Shown: positions 42,687-51,995 of the stretch, in pieces
Layout: each line of letters opens with the position of its first letter
Position numbering within the stretch: the first letter of the stretch is position 1
DNA from: Bin34 sp965219935
GTDB lineage: Bacteria; Chloroflexota; Anaerolineae; Caldilineales; Caldilineaceae
DNA: 64,000 bases
NCBI GenBank assembly: GCA_965219935.1
Contig: CBDCOU010000003.1
Span: 2,604,001 to 2,668,000 of the forward strand
Reading direction: 5' to 3'
The notes under the pieces: model-generated
The model's database searches: none
Seen by the model: only the letters and a program-made list of their open reading frames with translations
What the model was told of the DNA's origin: nothing
Position numbers and translations under genes: made by a program

Positions 42687-45600
42687 ATGTTGTCCTCTGC
42701 CCGCATCTTGGCCACAAGCCTGTTTCTGCTTCTGGCCGTGCCCTTGCCCGGTGTGGCCCAGTCCCCTCTGTCCGAACACCTGCCTGCCGAGGCCAAGTCC
42801 CCTTTGCACCGGGACACGATTCAGGGCATGCCGTATTCACCGGACGGCTCCGGTCTGACGGTTGGGGACCGTACCGGCATCCGGTTGTCCAATGCCCACT
42901 CCCACGATGTCGTGTCCCTGGCCACAATCCATACAGAGGCAGTCCCCAGGGCGGTGTTCAGTCCCGATGGTCGGATCCTCGCCAGTGCCGGTCGCAATGG
43001 TGCTGTCCACCTCTGGGATGTGGCCACCGGCATCCGCCAGCAAGTCCTACTGGGCCATACGGGAAGTGTCTGGAGCTTGGCCTTCAGTCCCGACGGTCAA
43101 ACCCTCGCCAGCGCCGGAGAGGACCATGCCATCCGCCTTTGGGACCCGACCACCGGCACGCCCCGGCACATACTGGAAAGGCATGTCGATCGAGTCACCA
43201 GCGTAGCCTTCAGTCCCGACGGCCAAACCCTGGCCAGCGGCAGTGAAGACCAAACCGTCCGCCTCTGGGACCCGACTACCGGTATCCTCCGACACACTTT
43301 GGGAGGCCATGCGGGAAATGTCCGGAGCATATCCTTCAGTCCCGACAGCCGGACCCTCGCCAGCGGCAGTCTGGACGATACCATCCGTCTGTGGAACGTA
43401 GTCACCGGCACTCTCCGGCACACGCCGCCGGACTGGGTTGATGGGGTCCTTGATGTGGCTTTCAGTCCCGACGGGCGGACCCTCGCCGTTGGTGGCTGGA
43501 GCACAACGGCTCACCTTTGGGATGTAGCCACAGGGTCCCGCAACCACAACCTGATGGGGCATGGGGGCTGGGTCCGGAGCATGGTCTTCAGTCCCGACGG
43601 TCGGACCCTCGCCAGCGGCGGTGCGGACCATGTCGTCCACCTCTGGGAGGTGACCGCGGACACCTATATCCTGTCTCCCCAGTACGCTCTGCAAGGCCAT
43701 ACGGGCAGTGTCCGCAGCGTGGCCTTCAGTCCCGACAGCCGGACTCTTGCCAGTGGCGGAGACGTCACCGTCCGCCTTTGGAACGCGGATACAGGCAGCC
43801 TCCAGTACACCATGGAAGGTCATGGGGGAAAGGTCTGGAGCGTAGCCTTCAGTCCCGACGGTCAAACCCTCGCCAGCACTGCTTGGGACGACACCGTTCG
43901 CCTGTGGAACGTGGCCACGGGTACCCTCCGGCACACTTTGGAAGATCATCGAGAGGAGATCTCAGCCTCGGGACACTTCCCCAACTTGGTCAACAACCCG
44001 GACGGACGCTGGCAGGTGTGGAGGAGCGGGACAACAGTAACGATCACCTTCAACAGTCCGCGCGCGCGTGTGCAGCATTACGCGCGGCAAAACCCGCAGC
44101 CGCAGTTTGTGCTGCCCGCGGGCTTCCGGCCCGCGAGACAAGTGATGTACACGGTCACAGGTACACGGGTCGACGCGGACGGGGTTCCGGTACCGAACAC
44201 GCCACCCGTGAACTTCGACCTGACCATCGACACGAACGGGGAGATGCGCTACGTGGACAACCCGAATGTGGACGGTCTAGGCCATGTGGACTACCGCGTG
44301 ACACACCTGACGTGGCAAACCCGCAAGGGTCAAGCAACCTCGGCATCCGGCGACGGGACCATGCCGTTGGGCACCGACCATCAGACGAAGGAGCACGACG
44401 GCACCGGACAAAGCCTGGTCGCCAAGTCGGAAATTGATCCCACCGCCCTCACCATGGTCAGTACCGGCGCGACCCACACCTGCGGGGTGCAGACCAACGG
44501 CAACATCGCCTGCTGGGGCGATGACACGTATGGACAGGCCACACCGCCGGCCGGCACCTTCACCGCCGTCAGTGTCGGAAACGGCTACACCTGTGGGGTG
44601 CAGATCAACGACACCCTTGTCTGCTGGGGCGAAAACGACTACGGGCAGGCCACGCCACCAGTCGGTACCTTCGCTACCGTCAGTGCTGGCGAGAGATACG
44701 CCTGCGGGGTGCGGACCGACGGCAACATCGCCTGCTGGGGTAATGACCGGTTTTACCGGGGCAGCGACCTGACCGGACAGTTCACAACACCGGCCGGCAC
44801 CTTCACCGCTGTCAGTGTTGGAAGCCGACTCGTTTGCGGAATACGGACCGACAGCACCCTCACCTGTTGGGGCGGGTACGACCATAGGCGGGACTGGGCC
44901 GCCGGAGGTGCCAGACGTCCCACGCCGCCGGCCGGCACCTTCGCTACCGTCAGTGCCGGTGATAGCCACGCCTGCGGGGTGCGGACTGACGGCACCCTCG
45001 CCTGCTGGGGCGATCCGGAAGAGATTGTTGTTCGGATACCCCTCCCGGGCGGTGCCTTCACCGCCGTCAGCATCGGCTACAACCACGCCTGCGGAGTACG
45101 AACCGACGGCACCCTCACCTGCTGGGGCAACGACACTTATGGACAGGCCACCCCGCCGGAAGGCACTTTCTCTACCGTCAGTGCCGGTGATAACCACACC
45201 TGCGGGGTGCGGACTGACGGCACCCTCATCTGCTGGGGCGATCCGGAAGAGTTTGTTGTTCGGATGACCCTCCCGGGCGGTGCCTTCACCGCCGTCAGTA
45301 TCGGCTACAACCACGCCTGCGGAGTACGAACCGACGGCACCCTCGCCTGCTGGGGCAACGACACTTATGGACAGGCCACCCCGCCGGAAGGCATCTTCAC
45401 CGCCGTCAGTGCCGGCTACAACCACACCTGCGGGATGCCGGCCGACGGGGCTCTCAATTGCTGGGGCAACGACGCTTATGGACAGGCCGCCCCGCCGGCC
45501 GGTACCTTCGCCACCATCAATGTCGGCCATAACCACGCCTGTGGGATGCGAACCGACGACACCCTCACCTGCTGGGGTGAGAACGCATACGGGCAAGCCA

Positions 45601-47723
45601 CCCCACCGGAAGGCATCTTCACCGCCATCAGTATCGGCGACAACCACACCTGCGGGGTGCGGACCAACAGCACCCTTGCCTGCTGGGGCGCAGGAAGCGT
45701 GGATGACACAAGCCACTACGCATATGGGCAAGCCACACCGCCGGAAGGCATCTTCACCGCCGTCAGTGCCGGCAACAACCACACCTGCGGGGTGCGGACC
45801 GACAGCACCCTCGCCTGCTGGGGCGATGACACGTTTGGACAAGCCATGCCGCCGGAAGGTACCTTCACCGCCGTCAATGCGGGAGCCAACTACACCTGTG
45901 GGAGGCGGACCAACGGCACCCTCGTCTGCTGGGGCTACGACGTGGATGGACAGGCCACACCACCAACCGGCACCTTCACTGCCGTCAGTATCGGCCGCAA
46001 CCATACCTGCGGGGTACGGACCAATGACACTCTCGCCTGTTGGGGCGACAACAGGGATGGACAGGCCACACCGCCAACCGGCACCTTCACCACCGTCAGT
46101 ATCGGCCAGAACCATACCTGCGGGGTGCGGACCAACGGCACCCTCGCCTGCTGGGGAAACAACTGGAAGGGGCAAGCCACACCGCCAACCGGTACCTTCA
46201 CCACCGTCAATGCGAGAGCCCAATACACCTGCGGGGTGCGGACCAACGGCACCCTCACCTGCTGGGGAATTTGGGAAGACCTCGTTGTTCGGAGAACCTT
46301 CCCGGGCGATGACTTCACCGCTGTCAGTGTTGGTTATCACTATGCCTGCGGGGTGCGGACCAACGGCACCCTCACCTGCTGGGGCGACGACGCATTTGGA
46401 CAGGCCATGCCGTCGGCCGGCACCTTCATTGCTGTCAGTGCCGGCTACAACCATACCTGCGGAGTGCGGACCAACGGCACCCTCGCCTGCTGGGGCGACA
46501 ACAGGAAGGGGCAAGCCTCGCCGCTAGGCGGTACCTTCGCCGCCATCAGTGTCGGGCGCGGGCACGCCTGTGGGGTACGGACCGACGATACCCTCGCCTG
46601 CTGGGGCGACGACGCGTTTGGACAGGCCACGCCACCGGGCGGCACCTTCACCGCCGTCAGTGCCGGCTACAACCATATCTGCGGGGTGCGGACCAATGGC
46701 ACCCTCGCCTGCTGGGGCGACAACAGGAAGGGGCAAGCCACGCCACCGGGCGGCACCTTCACCGCCGTCAGTGCCGGAGGTGCCCGACACACCTGCGGCG
46801 TGCGAACCGACGGCACCCTCGCCTGCTGGGGCGACGACGCGTTTGGACAGGCCACACCACCGGGCGGCACCTTCACCGCCGTCAGTGCGGGAGCCCGATA
46901 CACCTGCGGCATGCGAACCGACGGCACCCTTGCCTGCTGGGGAGATTGGGAAGACGTTGTTGCTCGGATGATCCCGCCGGACAGCACCTTCGCCGCCATC
47001 AGTGTCGGCTGGGGCTACCGTTGCGGGATACGGACCGACGGCACCCTCGCCTGCTGGGGGGATTGGGAAGACGTTGTTGCTCGGATGACCTTCCCGGGCG
47101 ATACCTTCACCGCCGTCAGTGTCGGAGACGGCCACGCCTGCGGGATACGGACCGACGGCACCCTCGCCTGTTGGGGGAGGGATGCCTATGGGGCTGGGTG
47201 GACTCCTGCCGGCTTTGGCCGCGCCACGCCGCCGGCAGGCACCTTCACCGCCGTCAGCGCGGGAAAAGCCCACACCTGCGGGGTGCGGACGGACGGTACC
47301 CTCGCCTGCTGGGGCGATGACAGGAGAGGGCAAGCCACGGTGCCGGACGGGACTTTCACGGACCTCAGCGCGGGAGAAGCCCACACCTGCGGAGTGCGGA
47401 CCAACGGCACTCTCGCCTGTTGGGGCATTGGGCAGGCCACACCGCCAGATGGCACCTTCGTCGTCGTCAGTGCCGGAGAAGTCCACACCTGTGGGGTGCG
47501 GACCGACGGCACCCTCGCCTGCTGGGGCGACAACAGGAGGGGACAGGCCTCGCCGCCGGACGGCACCTTCACTGCTGTCAGTGGCACCTGTGGGATGCGG
47601 ACCGACGGCACTCTCGTCTGCTGGGGTATTGGGCAAGCCACACTGCCGGACGGCACTTTCACCGCTATCAGTAGCACTTGCGGTATACGGACCGACGGTA
47701 CCCTTGCCTGTTGGGGAGGGTAG
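42687..47723 (+). CDS. Secreted WD40 + RSPV/YVDN + RCC1-repeat protein
   Basis: A 1678-residue protein with a signal peptide ending 'VPLPGVAQS'. About nine WD40 repeats lie at about 45-420. The shared module is at about 428-546 ('ARVQHYARQNPQPQFVLPAG', 'NGEMRYVDNPNVDGLG'). From about 588 to the end there are about 29 RCC1-like repeats of 35-40 residues with the core 'HTCGVRTDGTLACWGDD' and 'GQATPPGGTFTAVS'. Each unit carries two Cys eight to nine residues apart, suggesting disulfides outside the cell. This makes two kinds of beta-propeller in one chain, probably several RCC1 propellers. The last repeat ends abruptly at 'CWGG'. Units are similar at DNA level. No catalytic motif; adhesion or ligand binding is inferred. 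Confidence 0.9.
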   Translation: MLSSARILATSLFLLLAVPLPGVAQSPLSEHLPAEAKSPLHRDTIQGMPYSPDGSGLTVGDRTGIRLSNAHSHDVVSLATIHTEAVPRAVFSPDGRILASAGRNGAVHLWDVATGIRQQVLLGHTGSVWSLAFSPDGQTLASAGEDHAIRLWDPTTGTPRHILERHVDRVTSVAFSPDGQTLASGSEDQTVRLWDPTTGILRHTLGGHAGNVRSISFSPDSRTLASGSLDDTIRLWNVVTGTLRHTPPDWVDGVLDVAFSPDGRTLAVGGWSTTAHLWDVATGSRNHNLMGHGGWVRSMVFSPDGRTLASGGADHVVHLWEVTADTYILSPQYALQGHTGSVRSVAFSPDSRTLASGGDVTVRLWNADTGSLQYTMEGHGGKVWSVAFSPDGQTLASTAWDDTVRLWNVATGTLRHTLEDHREEISASGHFPNLVNNPDGRWQVWRSGTTVTITFNSPRARVQHYARQNPQPQFVLPAGFRPARQVMYTVTGTRVDADGVPVPNTPPVNFDLTIDTNGEMRYVDNPNVDGLGHVDYRVTHLTWQTRKGQATSASGDGTMPLGTDHQTKEHDGTGQSLVAKSEIDPTALTMVSTGATHTCGVQTNGNIACWGDDTYGQATPPAGTFTAVSVGNGYTCGVQINDTLVCWGENDYGQATPPVGTFATVSAGERYACGVRTDGNIACWGNDRFYRGSDLTGQFTTPAGTFTAVSVGSRLVCGIRTDSTLTCWGGYDHRRDWAAGGARRPTPPAGTFATVSAGDSHACGVRTDGTLACWGDPEEIVVRIPLPGGAFTAVSIGYNHACGVRTDGTLTCWGNDTYGQATPPEGTFSTVSAGDNHTCGVRTDGTLICWGDPEEFVVRMTLPGGAFTAVSIGYNHACGVRTDGTLACWGNDTYGQATPPEGIFTAVSAGYNHTCGMPADGALNCWGNDAYGQAAPPAGTFATINVGHNHACGMRTDDTLTCWGENAYGQATPPEGIFTAISIGDNHTCGVRTNSTLACWGAGSVDDTSHYAYGQATPPEGIFTAVSAGNNHTCGVRTDSTLACWGDDTFGQAMPPEGTFTAVNAGANYTCGRRTNGTLVCWGYDVDGQATPPTGTFTAVSIGRNHTCGVRTNDTLACWGDNRDGQATPPTGTFTTVSIGQNHTCGVRTNGTLACWGNNWKGQATPPTGTFTTVNARAQYTCGVRTNGTLTCWGIWEDLVVRRTFPGDDFTAVSVGYHYACGVRTNGTLTCWGDDAFGQAMPSAGTFIAVSAGYNHTCGVRTNGTLACWGDNRKGQASPLGGTFAAISVGRGHACGVRTDDTLACWGDDAFGQATPPGGTFTAVSAGYNHICGVRTNGTLACWGDNRKGQATPPGGTFTAVSAGGARHTCGVRTDGTLACWGDDAFGQATPPGGTFTAVSAGARYTCGMRTDGTLACWGDWEDVVARMIPPDSTFAAISVGWGYRCGIRTDGTLACWGDWEDVVARMTFPGDTFTAVSVGDGHACGIRTDGTLACWGRDAYGAGWTPAGFGRATPPAGTFTAVSAGKAHTCGVRTDGTLACWGDDRRGQATVPDGTFTDLSAGEAHTCGVRTNGTLACWGIGQATPPDGTFVVVSAGEVHTCGVRTDGTLACWGDNRRGQASPPDGTFTAVSGTCGMRTDGTLVCWGIGQATLPDGTFTAISSTCGIRTDGTLACWGG

Positions 47724-47805
47724 CCTCGATAGCCATACCGACAGGATTCGGAAATCAGCCGATTCGTGGTATGCGTAACCACAGTCAGGGCGGACTGTCC
47801 GGTGC

Positions 47806-47865
47806 CAACTGCTGTGCAATGAGGAACACGGGTACTTCGTGGCCTGCCAGCCAACCTGGCATTCC
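47806..47865 (+). pseudogene. Remnant of a second response regulator gene (3' end)
   Basis: Twenty codons read 'QLLCNEEHGYFVACQPTWHS', matching the end of the response regulator at 41764-42519 ('QLLCNEGHGYFLSHKPAWHS'). Similarity continues weakly into the non-coding bases behind it. The front of the gene is absent. It shows that a regulator-containing block was duplicated and then lost. Confidence 0.7.
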
Positions 47866-47992
47866 GAACGCCCGGCCGCACGCGCCGGCCCCGGTAAATC
47901 CGGCCTGCTGCCAGGTTCCCTTCCCGGAATCTCATCTACGTAAGGTATCCGCCAAGTCACCCAAGCCCCAAGGGCACCTTTGGGTGGGGATT

Positions 47993-48472
47993 TCATTCAG
48001 CCAAGTTGTGTACTTGGGAATGTGCCCCATACCCGTATGCTTCCGTGTCACAGGCTCTTGGCCCGGCCCCGATGCACCTGCCTACTATCCAGACTTCGTT
48101 GTCGGACACCGGGGACATCGCCGTTCCGGATATTGACAGCGTCTCCGGAACCTCGTTGGTCTGCCACGTCAGGTGCGTTACGCCGTAGGCCACATGGTCA
48201 AGGTCGCCCACCTTCGCGGTGTCCACATAGCGCACTTCGCCATTCGGACCGATGGTCAGGTCGAAGATTGCCGGTTGCGCGTTCGAGATCGGCGTCCCGT
48301 CCGCGTGGACCCGCGTGCCCGTTACCGTGTGCATCACCTGGGTCACGGGTCGGAACTCCACGGACAACACGACCTGTGACTACGGGTTCTGCCGTGCGTC
48401 GTACAGCACAGGTGCGCGGGGATTGCTGAAACGGGCCGTCACCGTTGTCCCCGGCCGTCACACCTCCCAGCG
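47993..48472 (-). pseudogene. Cut-off C-terminal RSPV/YVDN domain of the adjacent WD40 gene
   Basis: It continues in the same frame as the WD40 gene ending at 48473, interrupted by three stops: TGA (48473-48475), TGA (48458-48460) and TAG (48380-48382). Paralogues have Gly, Trp and Gln at these positions. Between and after the stops the module is intact ('RAPVLYDARQNP', 'NGEVRYVDTAKVGDLDHVAY', 'THLTWQTNE'), ending at a normal stop at 47993. Single-base changes have therefore removed the domain from a protein that once had the architecture of the 38432-41170 gene. Confidence 0.85.
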
Positions 48473-50764
48473 TCAATCCGGGTTGTCGACCAGACTGTGA
48501 AATTCTCCCGCGGCCGCATCCCAGACCACATCCCACAACAGGACGGAACCGTCGTCACTGCCACTAGCAAGGGTCCGGCCATCGGGACTAAAGGCCACAC
48601 TGGAGACCCTATCCGCATGGCCTGTCAGGGTGTGCCGAAGGGTGCCTGTGGCCACATCCCACAGGCGAATGGCACCGTCGTCCATGCCCGTGGCAAGGAT
48701 TTGCCCGTCAGGGCCAAAATCCAAGCTGTGAACCTGGCCGTGATCGTCGGTCAGGTTGTGCCGTAGGGCACCTGTAGCTACGTCCCACAAGTACAGATTG
48801 TGGTCGTCGTAAATGCGAGTCACAAGGACCTGACCGTCGGGACTGAACGTCACAATGTGGGAGTTGTCCCCTTGGTGCTCGAAGGCATGTTGAAGGATCC
48901 CCGTGGCTGCATCCCAAAGCCAGACAACATCCCTCCCTGTCGTGGTTAAGGTCCGACCGTCGGGACTGAATCCCCCAAATCCACCTCGCACTACATGCCG
49001 TACGGTGCCCGTGGCCAGGTCCCAGAGGTCGACAACGCCCTGCCTTTGCGTGGCCAGGGTCCGACCGTCGGGACTGAATCCCCCAAATCCGCCGGATGTC
49101 TCCAGCGTGTATCGGATGGCACCCGTGGCTGCGTCCCACAGGCGGACAGTATGGTCGTCACGGTCAATGGCCAGAATTCTCCCGTCGGGGCTGAATGCCA
49201 CGGCGAAAACCCTGACCCCATATGCGGAGCTCTGCAAACTGTGCCGAAGGGTGTGCCGACGGGCCCCCGTGACCGGGTCCCAAAGGCGGACAGGACCCCA
49301 CTCACTGCCTACAGCCAGGGTTCGACTATCGGGACTGAACGCCATGATCAGGACGTGCCCTTCCCCTACGAAGCCCTCCAGGGTATGCAGGAGAATGCCC
49401 GTGGCGATGTCCCACGCGCCGATCTTGTTGTCACGCCGGCCAACAAGGCCGCCGTGGTAAACAACCAACGGGAGCGAACGGTGAACAACCAGGGTCCGAC
49501 CGTCGGGACTGAACAATACTCTGCGGACCACATCCGCATGGTGCTCGAAAGCATATTGGAGGATGCCCGTGTCCACGTCCCAGAATCGGGTCGAGGTCCC
49601 GACTCTGTCAATTAGGGTCAGACCGTCGGGGCTGAAGGCCAAACCGCGAATCCCCTCTGAATATCGCGTAGAGTCGGTTTCAAATGGTGCAAAGGTGTGT
49701 TGAAGGGTGCCTGTGGCCAAGTCCCACAGGCGAATGCCGTTTCCTTTACTGGCCAGGATCCGACTATCGGGACTAAACGCCAAGTCGCCAACCTGAAATG
49801 AGTGGTCCAAGGTGTGCCGGAGGGCACCCGTGCCCATGTCCCATAGATAGACGATGCCATCCTCGCTGCCAGTGGCAAGGATTTGCCCGTCAGGACTGAA
49901 CTTCCCAATTCGAATGTCATCCTCTTTGTGCTCGAAGGAGTTTCGGAGGGTGTTTGTGGACACGTCCCACAGGCGGATGGTGCCCCCACCTCTAGTGACC
50001 AGGCTCCGGCCGTCGGGACTAAACCCCTGAAAGTTACCGGATTCCTCCAGGGTGTGCCGGAGAGCCCCCGTATCCACATCCCACAGGCCTCCCCCAGCAA
50101 TCAGGGTCCGACCGTCGGGACTGAATCCCCAAAGGCCACCAGTTTCCAGGGTGTGCTGGAGAGTACCTGTGGCCGCGTCCCACAGCCGGATGGTCCCGTA
50201 CTCGCTGGTACAGGCCAGGGTCCCGTTGGAACTGAACACCATATTGAGGATCTCGCCATGGTGCTCCAGGGTATGCCGGAGGGTACCCGTGGCCACATCC
50301 CATAAGCGCACGGTGGAGGCCCAATCCTTGGTGGCCAGAATCCGGCCGTCGGGACTGAACGCCTGGTTCCGGACCCACTTCGTGTGGTCCTCCAAGGAAT
50401 GTCGGAGAGTGCCCGTGGCCACGTCCCACAGGCGCACTGTGTCGTCACGGCCGGCGCTGGCCAGGGTCCGGCCATCGGGACTGAATGCCACACTCCAGAC
50501 CTCGTCCGTATGACCTGTGAGCAAGAATTCAACTTCGTAGGTCCGCGCGTCGTACAGCCAAACGCCGATGCTGCCCCCTACTGCCAAGAGAGTGCCGTCC
50601 GGCGAATACTGCACGGATACCGCACTGCCCCGGTCCAGACGGGCCTTTGCCCCGACCGGCAGCGGCTCAAACGGGGATTCCTGGGCAACGACGGGCGATG
50701 CTGCGGCCAAACACAGACACAGGCTTGTGACTAGGATCTGGATCGGGATTTTCATGAGCAACAT
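48473..50764 (-). CDS. Secreted WD40 protein, C-terminal domain lost to stop codons
   Basis: A 763-residue product. I chose ATG at 50764 because AGGAGG lies seven bases upstream and the signal peptide ('LCLCLAAASPVVAQES') follows at once; the longer frame adds an unrelated leader. About 17 WD40 repeats follow, several irregular: shortened units such as 'GFSPDGRTLIAGGGLWD', and one with a long insert near residue 430. The protein stops at 'HSLVDNPD', just inside the shared module, because of a TGA. The leader, signal peptide and upstream element match the gene at 38432-41170. The repeats are more diverged than in that paralogue, consistent with relaxed selection. It may still make a functional propeller protein. 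Confidence 0.85.
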   Translation of the reverse strand: MLLMKIPIQILVTSLCLCLAAASPVVAQESPFEPLPVGAKARLDRGSAVSVQYSPDGTLLAVGGSIGVWLYDARTYEVEFLLTGHTDEVWSVAFSPDGRTLASAGRDDTVRLWDVATGTLRHSLEDHTKWVRNQAFSPDGRILATKDWASTVRLWDVATGTLRHTLEHHGEILNMVFSSNGTLACTSEYGTIRLWDAATGTLQHTLETGGLWGFSPDGRTLIAGGGLWDVDTGALRHTLEESGNFQGFSPDGRSLVTRGGGTIRLWDVSTNTLRNSFEHKEDDIRIGKFSPDGQILATGSEDGIVYLWDMGTGALRHTLDHSFQVGDLAFSPDSRILASKGNGIRLWDLATGTLQHTFAPFETDSTRYSEGIRGLAFSPDGLTLIDRVGTSTRFWDVDTGILQYAFEHHADVVRRVLFSPDGRTLVVHRSLPLVVYHGGLVGRRDNKIGAWDIATGILLHTLEGFVGEGHVLIMAFSPDSRTLAVGSEWGPVRLWDPVTGARRHTLRHSLQSSAYGVRVFAVAFSPDGRILAIDRDDHTVRLWDAATGAIRYTLETSGGFGGFSPDGRTLATQRQGVVDLWDLATGTVRHVVRGGFGGFSPDGRTLTTTGRDVVWLWDAATGILQHAFEHQGDNSHIVTFSPDGQVLVTRIYDDHNLYLWDVATGALRHNLTDDHGQVHSLDFGPDGQILATGMDDGAIRLWDVATGTLRHTLTGHADRVSSVAFSPDGRTLASGSDDGSVLLWDVVWDAAAGEFHSLVDNPD

Positions 50765-50810
50765 CGGACAGCCTCCTACGGCAAACCAGTTCCATGCCCT
50801 GACTAGAACA

Positions 50811-50837
50811 GGAACATCCAACCGCCATGGTCAAGAC
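50811..50837 (-). promoter_or_regulatory. 27-bp WD40 upstream element, copy 3
   Basis: Minus-strand core CATGGCGGTTGGATGTTCC, ending 46 bases before the start at 50764. Matches the elements at 41221-41247 and 42604-42630. Downstream of it the leader and the ribosome site are also alike in copies 1 and 3. Confidence 0.55.
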
Positions 50838-50976
50838 TGTCTCAATGGCCCCCCAAGTCGGGCTCAGAGGCGGAAGCGACGAGTTGTTTCCAATTGGATT
50901 CGTCTTGGCACATTCCCGTCAACGCGCTCTCACATCCGGGAGTCCCAGGGCGGCAAACAAAATTTAGCTTGCGCAT

Positions 50977-51288
50977 TCAATCTGCCGCAGGTTGCCGCGT
51001 CGGTTGCGGCTGGTATCGCTCGACTTCGATGCTGTCTTCGTTCCGGCGCGCCTGGGCAAGATCCCAGGCGGTTTGCCGACGCAGCCAGAACTCGGCGCTG
51101 GACCATCCCGCCTTTTCCAGCCGAATGGCCATCTCCGGGGAAATGCCCGCGTGTCCGTTAAGTACCCGCGAGAGCGTATGACGGGCAACACCCAGCACCC
51201 GCGCCGCTTCAGTCACGTTCAAGCCGAGCGGTTCCAGACAGTTCTCACGGATGCTGCGTCCGGCGTGTGGAGGATTGAACATCGCCAT
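50977..51288 (-). CDS. higA: HigA-type antitoxin (XRE/HTH)
   Basis: About 103 residues. The ATG at 51288 has AGGAG 10 bases upstream; a TTG four codons earlier is less likely. The HigA pattern is clear: 'FNPPHAGRSIRENCLEPLGL', then the HTH 'VTEAARVLGVARHTLSRVLN' and 'GISPEMAIRLEKAG'. It would bind and neutralise the toxin encoded just upstream and repress the operon. The toxin-first order is typical of higBA. The C-terminal tail is Gln/Pro-rich. Confidence 0.9.
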   Translation of the reverse strand: MAMFNPPHAGRSIRENCLEPLGLNVTEAARVLGVARHTLSRVLNGHAGISPEMAIRLEKAGWSSAEFWLRRQTAWDLAQARRNEDSIEVERYQPQPTRQPAAD

Positions 51289-51303
51289 GTTGCTACTCAA
51301 CTC

Positions 51304-51582
51304 CTAGTGATAGTCAACCAGATTGACATCGTAGGCATCGCCATTGTCAAAGCGGAAAGTCACCCGCCAGTTGCCCGAAACCGAGATGCTCCAGAACCCC
51401 TTCAGATTGCCTTTCAGAGGGTGAAGGCGGTATCCGGGCAAATCGAGATCCGAAGGTTTGCTGGCGCTGTCGAGGTCCGCCAAGACAAGCCTCAGTCGAT
51501 CCGCGATGTCGGTGCCCACACGGCTCGGGCCGTCGCGCTCGTACATGCGCTTCAAGCCGCGATGACGAAAGCTCCGAATCAT
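51304..51582 (-). CDS. higB: HigB-type toxin (RelE superfamily mRNA interferase)
   Basis: A 92-residue protein with the HigB pattern: 'MIRSFRHRGLKRMYERD' at the start, 'LDLPGYRLHPLKGNLKGFW' in the middle, and the closing strands 'SVSGNWRVTFRF' and 'VNLVDYH'. HigB toxins cleave mRNA on the ribosome; the basic residues and the late Arg in 'NWRVTF' are conserved here. The stop is 15 bases before the antitoxin ATG, forming one operon. It lies just upstream of the WD40 island, whose decayed elements suggest past mobility. Confidence 0.9.
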   Translation of the reverse strand: MIRSFRHRGLKRMYERDGPSRVGTDIADRLRLVLADLDSASKPSDLDLPGYRLHPLKGNLKGFWSISVSGNWRVTFRFDNGDAYDVNLVDYH

Positions 51583-51995
51583 GGTGGCAATGGACGGTTG
51601 TGAAGCTGTGAACCTTCATGACCCAATGTACCGTATACCGATACACTTATCAAAAAGTGATCGCGTACACTTGCCGACGCGTCGCTCCGACTCACCTTTG
51701 GAATTCTCCATGTACCTTCAGTCCACTGCGTTCAGTCCATGGATTCCGCTCCTGCCAGCCGTTGGCACCCGACTGGCCGCATCCATGCGCGCACCCAACC
51801 CAACTCCTGGACGGTCCTTGGCCGCCCGCGCCCGGTCCCACAATTCAGCTTGGAAGCAGATCCCGGCCTCTCCCCGTCCCCCTGTACAAAAAAGGCGGCC
51901 TGGTCGAACCAAGCCGCCTTCCATAGGGCTGGTTTCAACTGACAGCCGACCGGTCGGTACGCAACCAACCGCCGGACCGTTGAACCCACACGGTA
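51583..51995 (+). other. Intergenic region between HigBA and the sugar importer
   Basis: About 410 bases without a supported gene. It holds the higBA promoter side (about 51583-51700, AT-richer, 'ACACTTATCAAAAAGTG' palindrome-like near 51645-51661) and the terminator of the ABC operon listed next. Confidence 0.45.
51888..51920 (-). terminator. Rho-independent terminator of the sugar ABC operon
   Basis: On the minus strand the stem AAGGCGGC / GCCGCCTT with an inner TGGT/ACCA pairing is followed by six T residues. It lies 76 bases past the stop of the binding-protein gene, the last gene of the operon. Confidence 0.8.

Noticed and set aside
44277..46514. A 745-codon minus-strand frame opposite the RCC1 repeats, with a regular repeating product
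   Set aside because: The regularity comes from the RCC1 repeat on the other strand; it has no signal, start context or known family.
48380..48475. Stop-codon recoding (TGA/TAG read as amino acids)
   Set aside because: The three stops replace Gly, Trp and Gln, so no single reassignment fits, and other genes here use TGA and TAG as normal stops.
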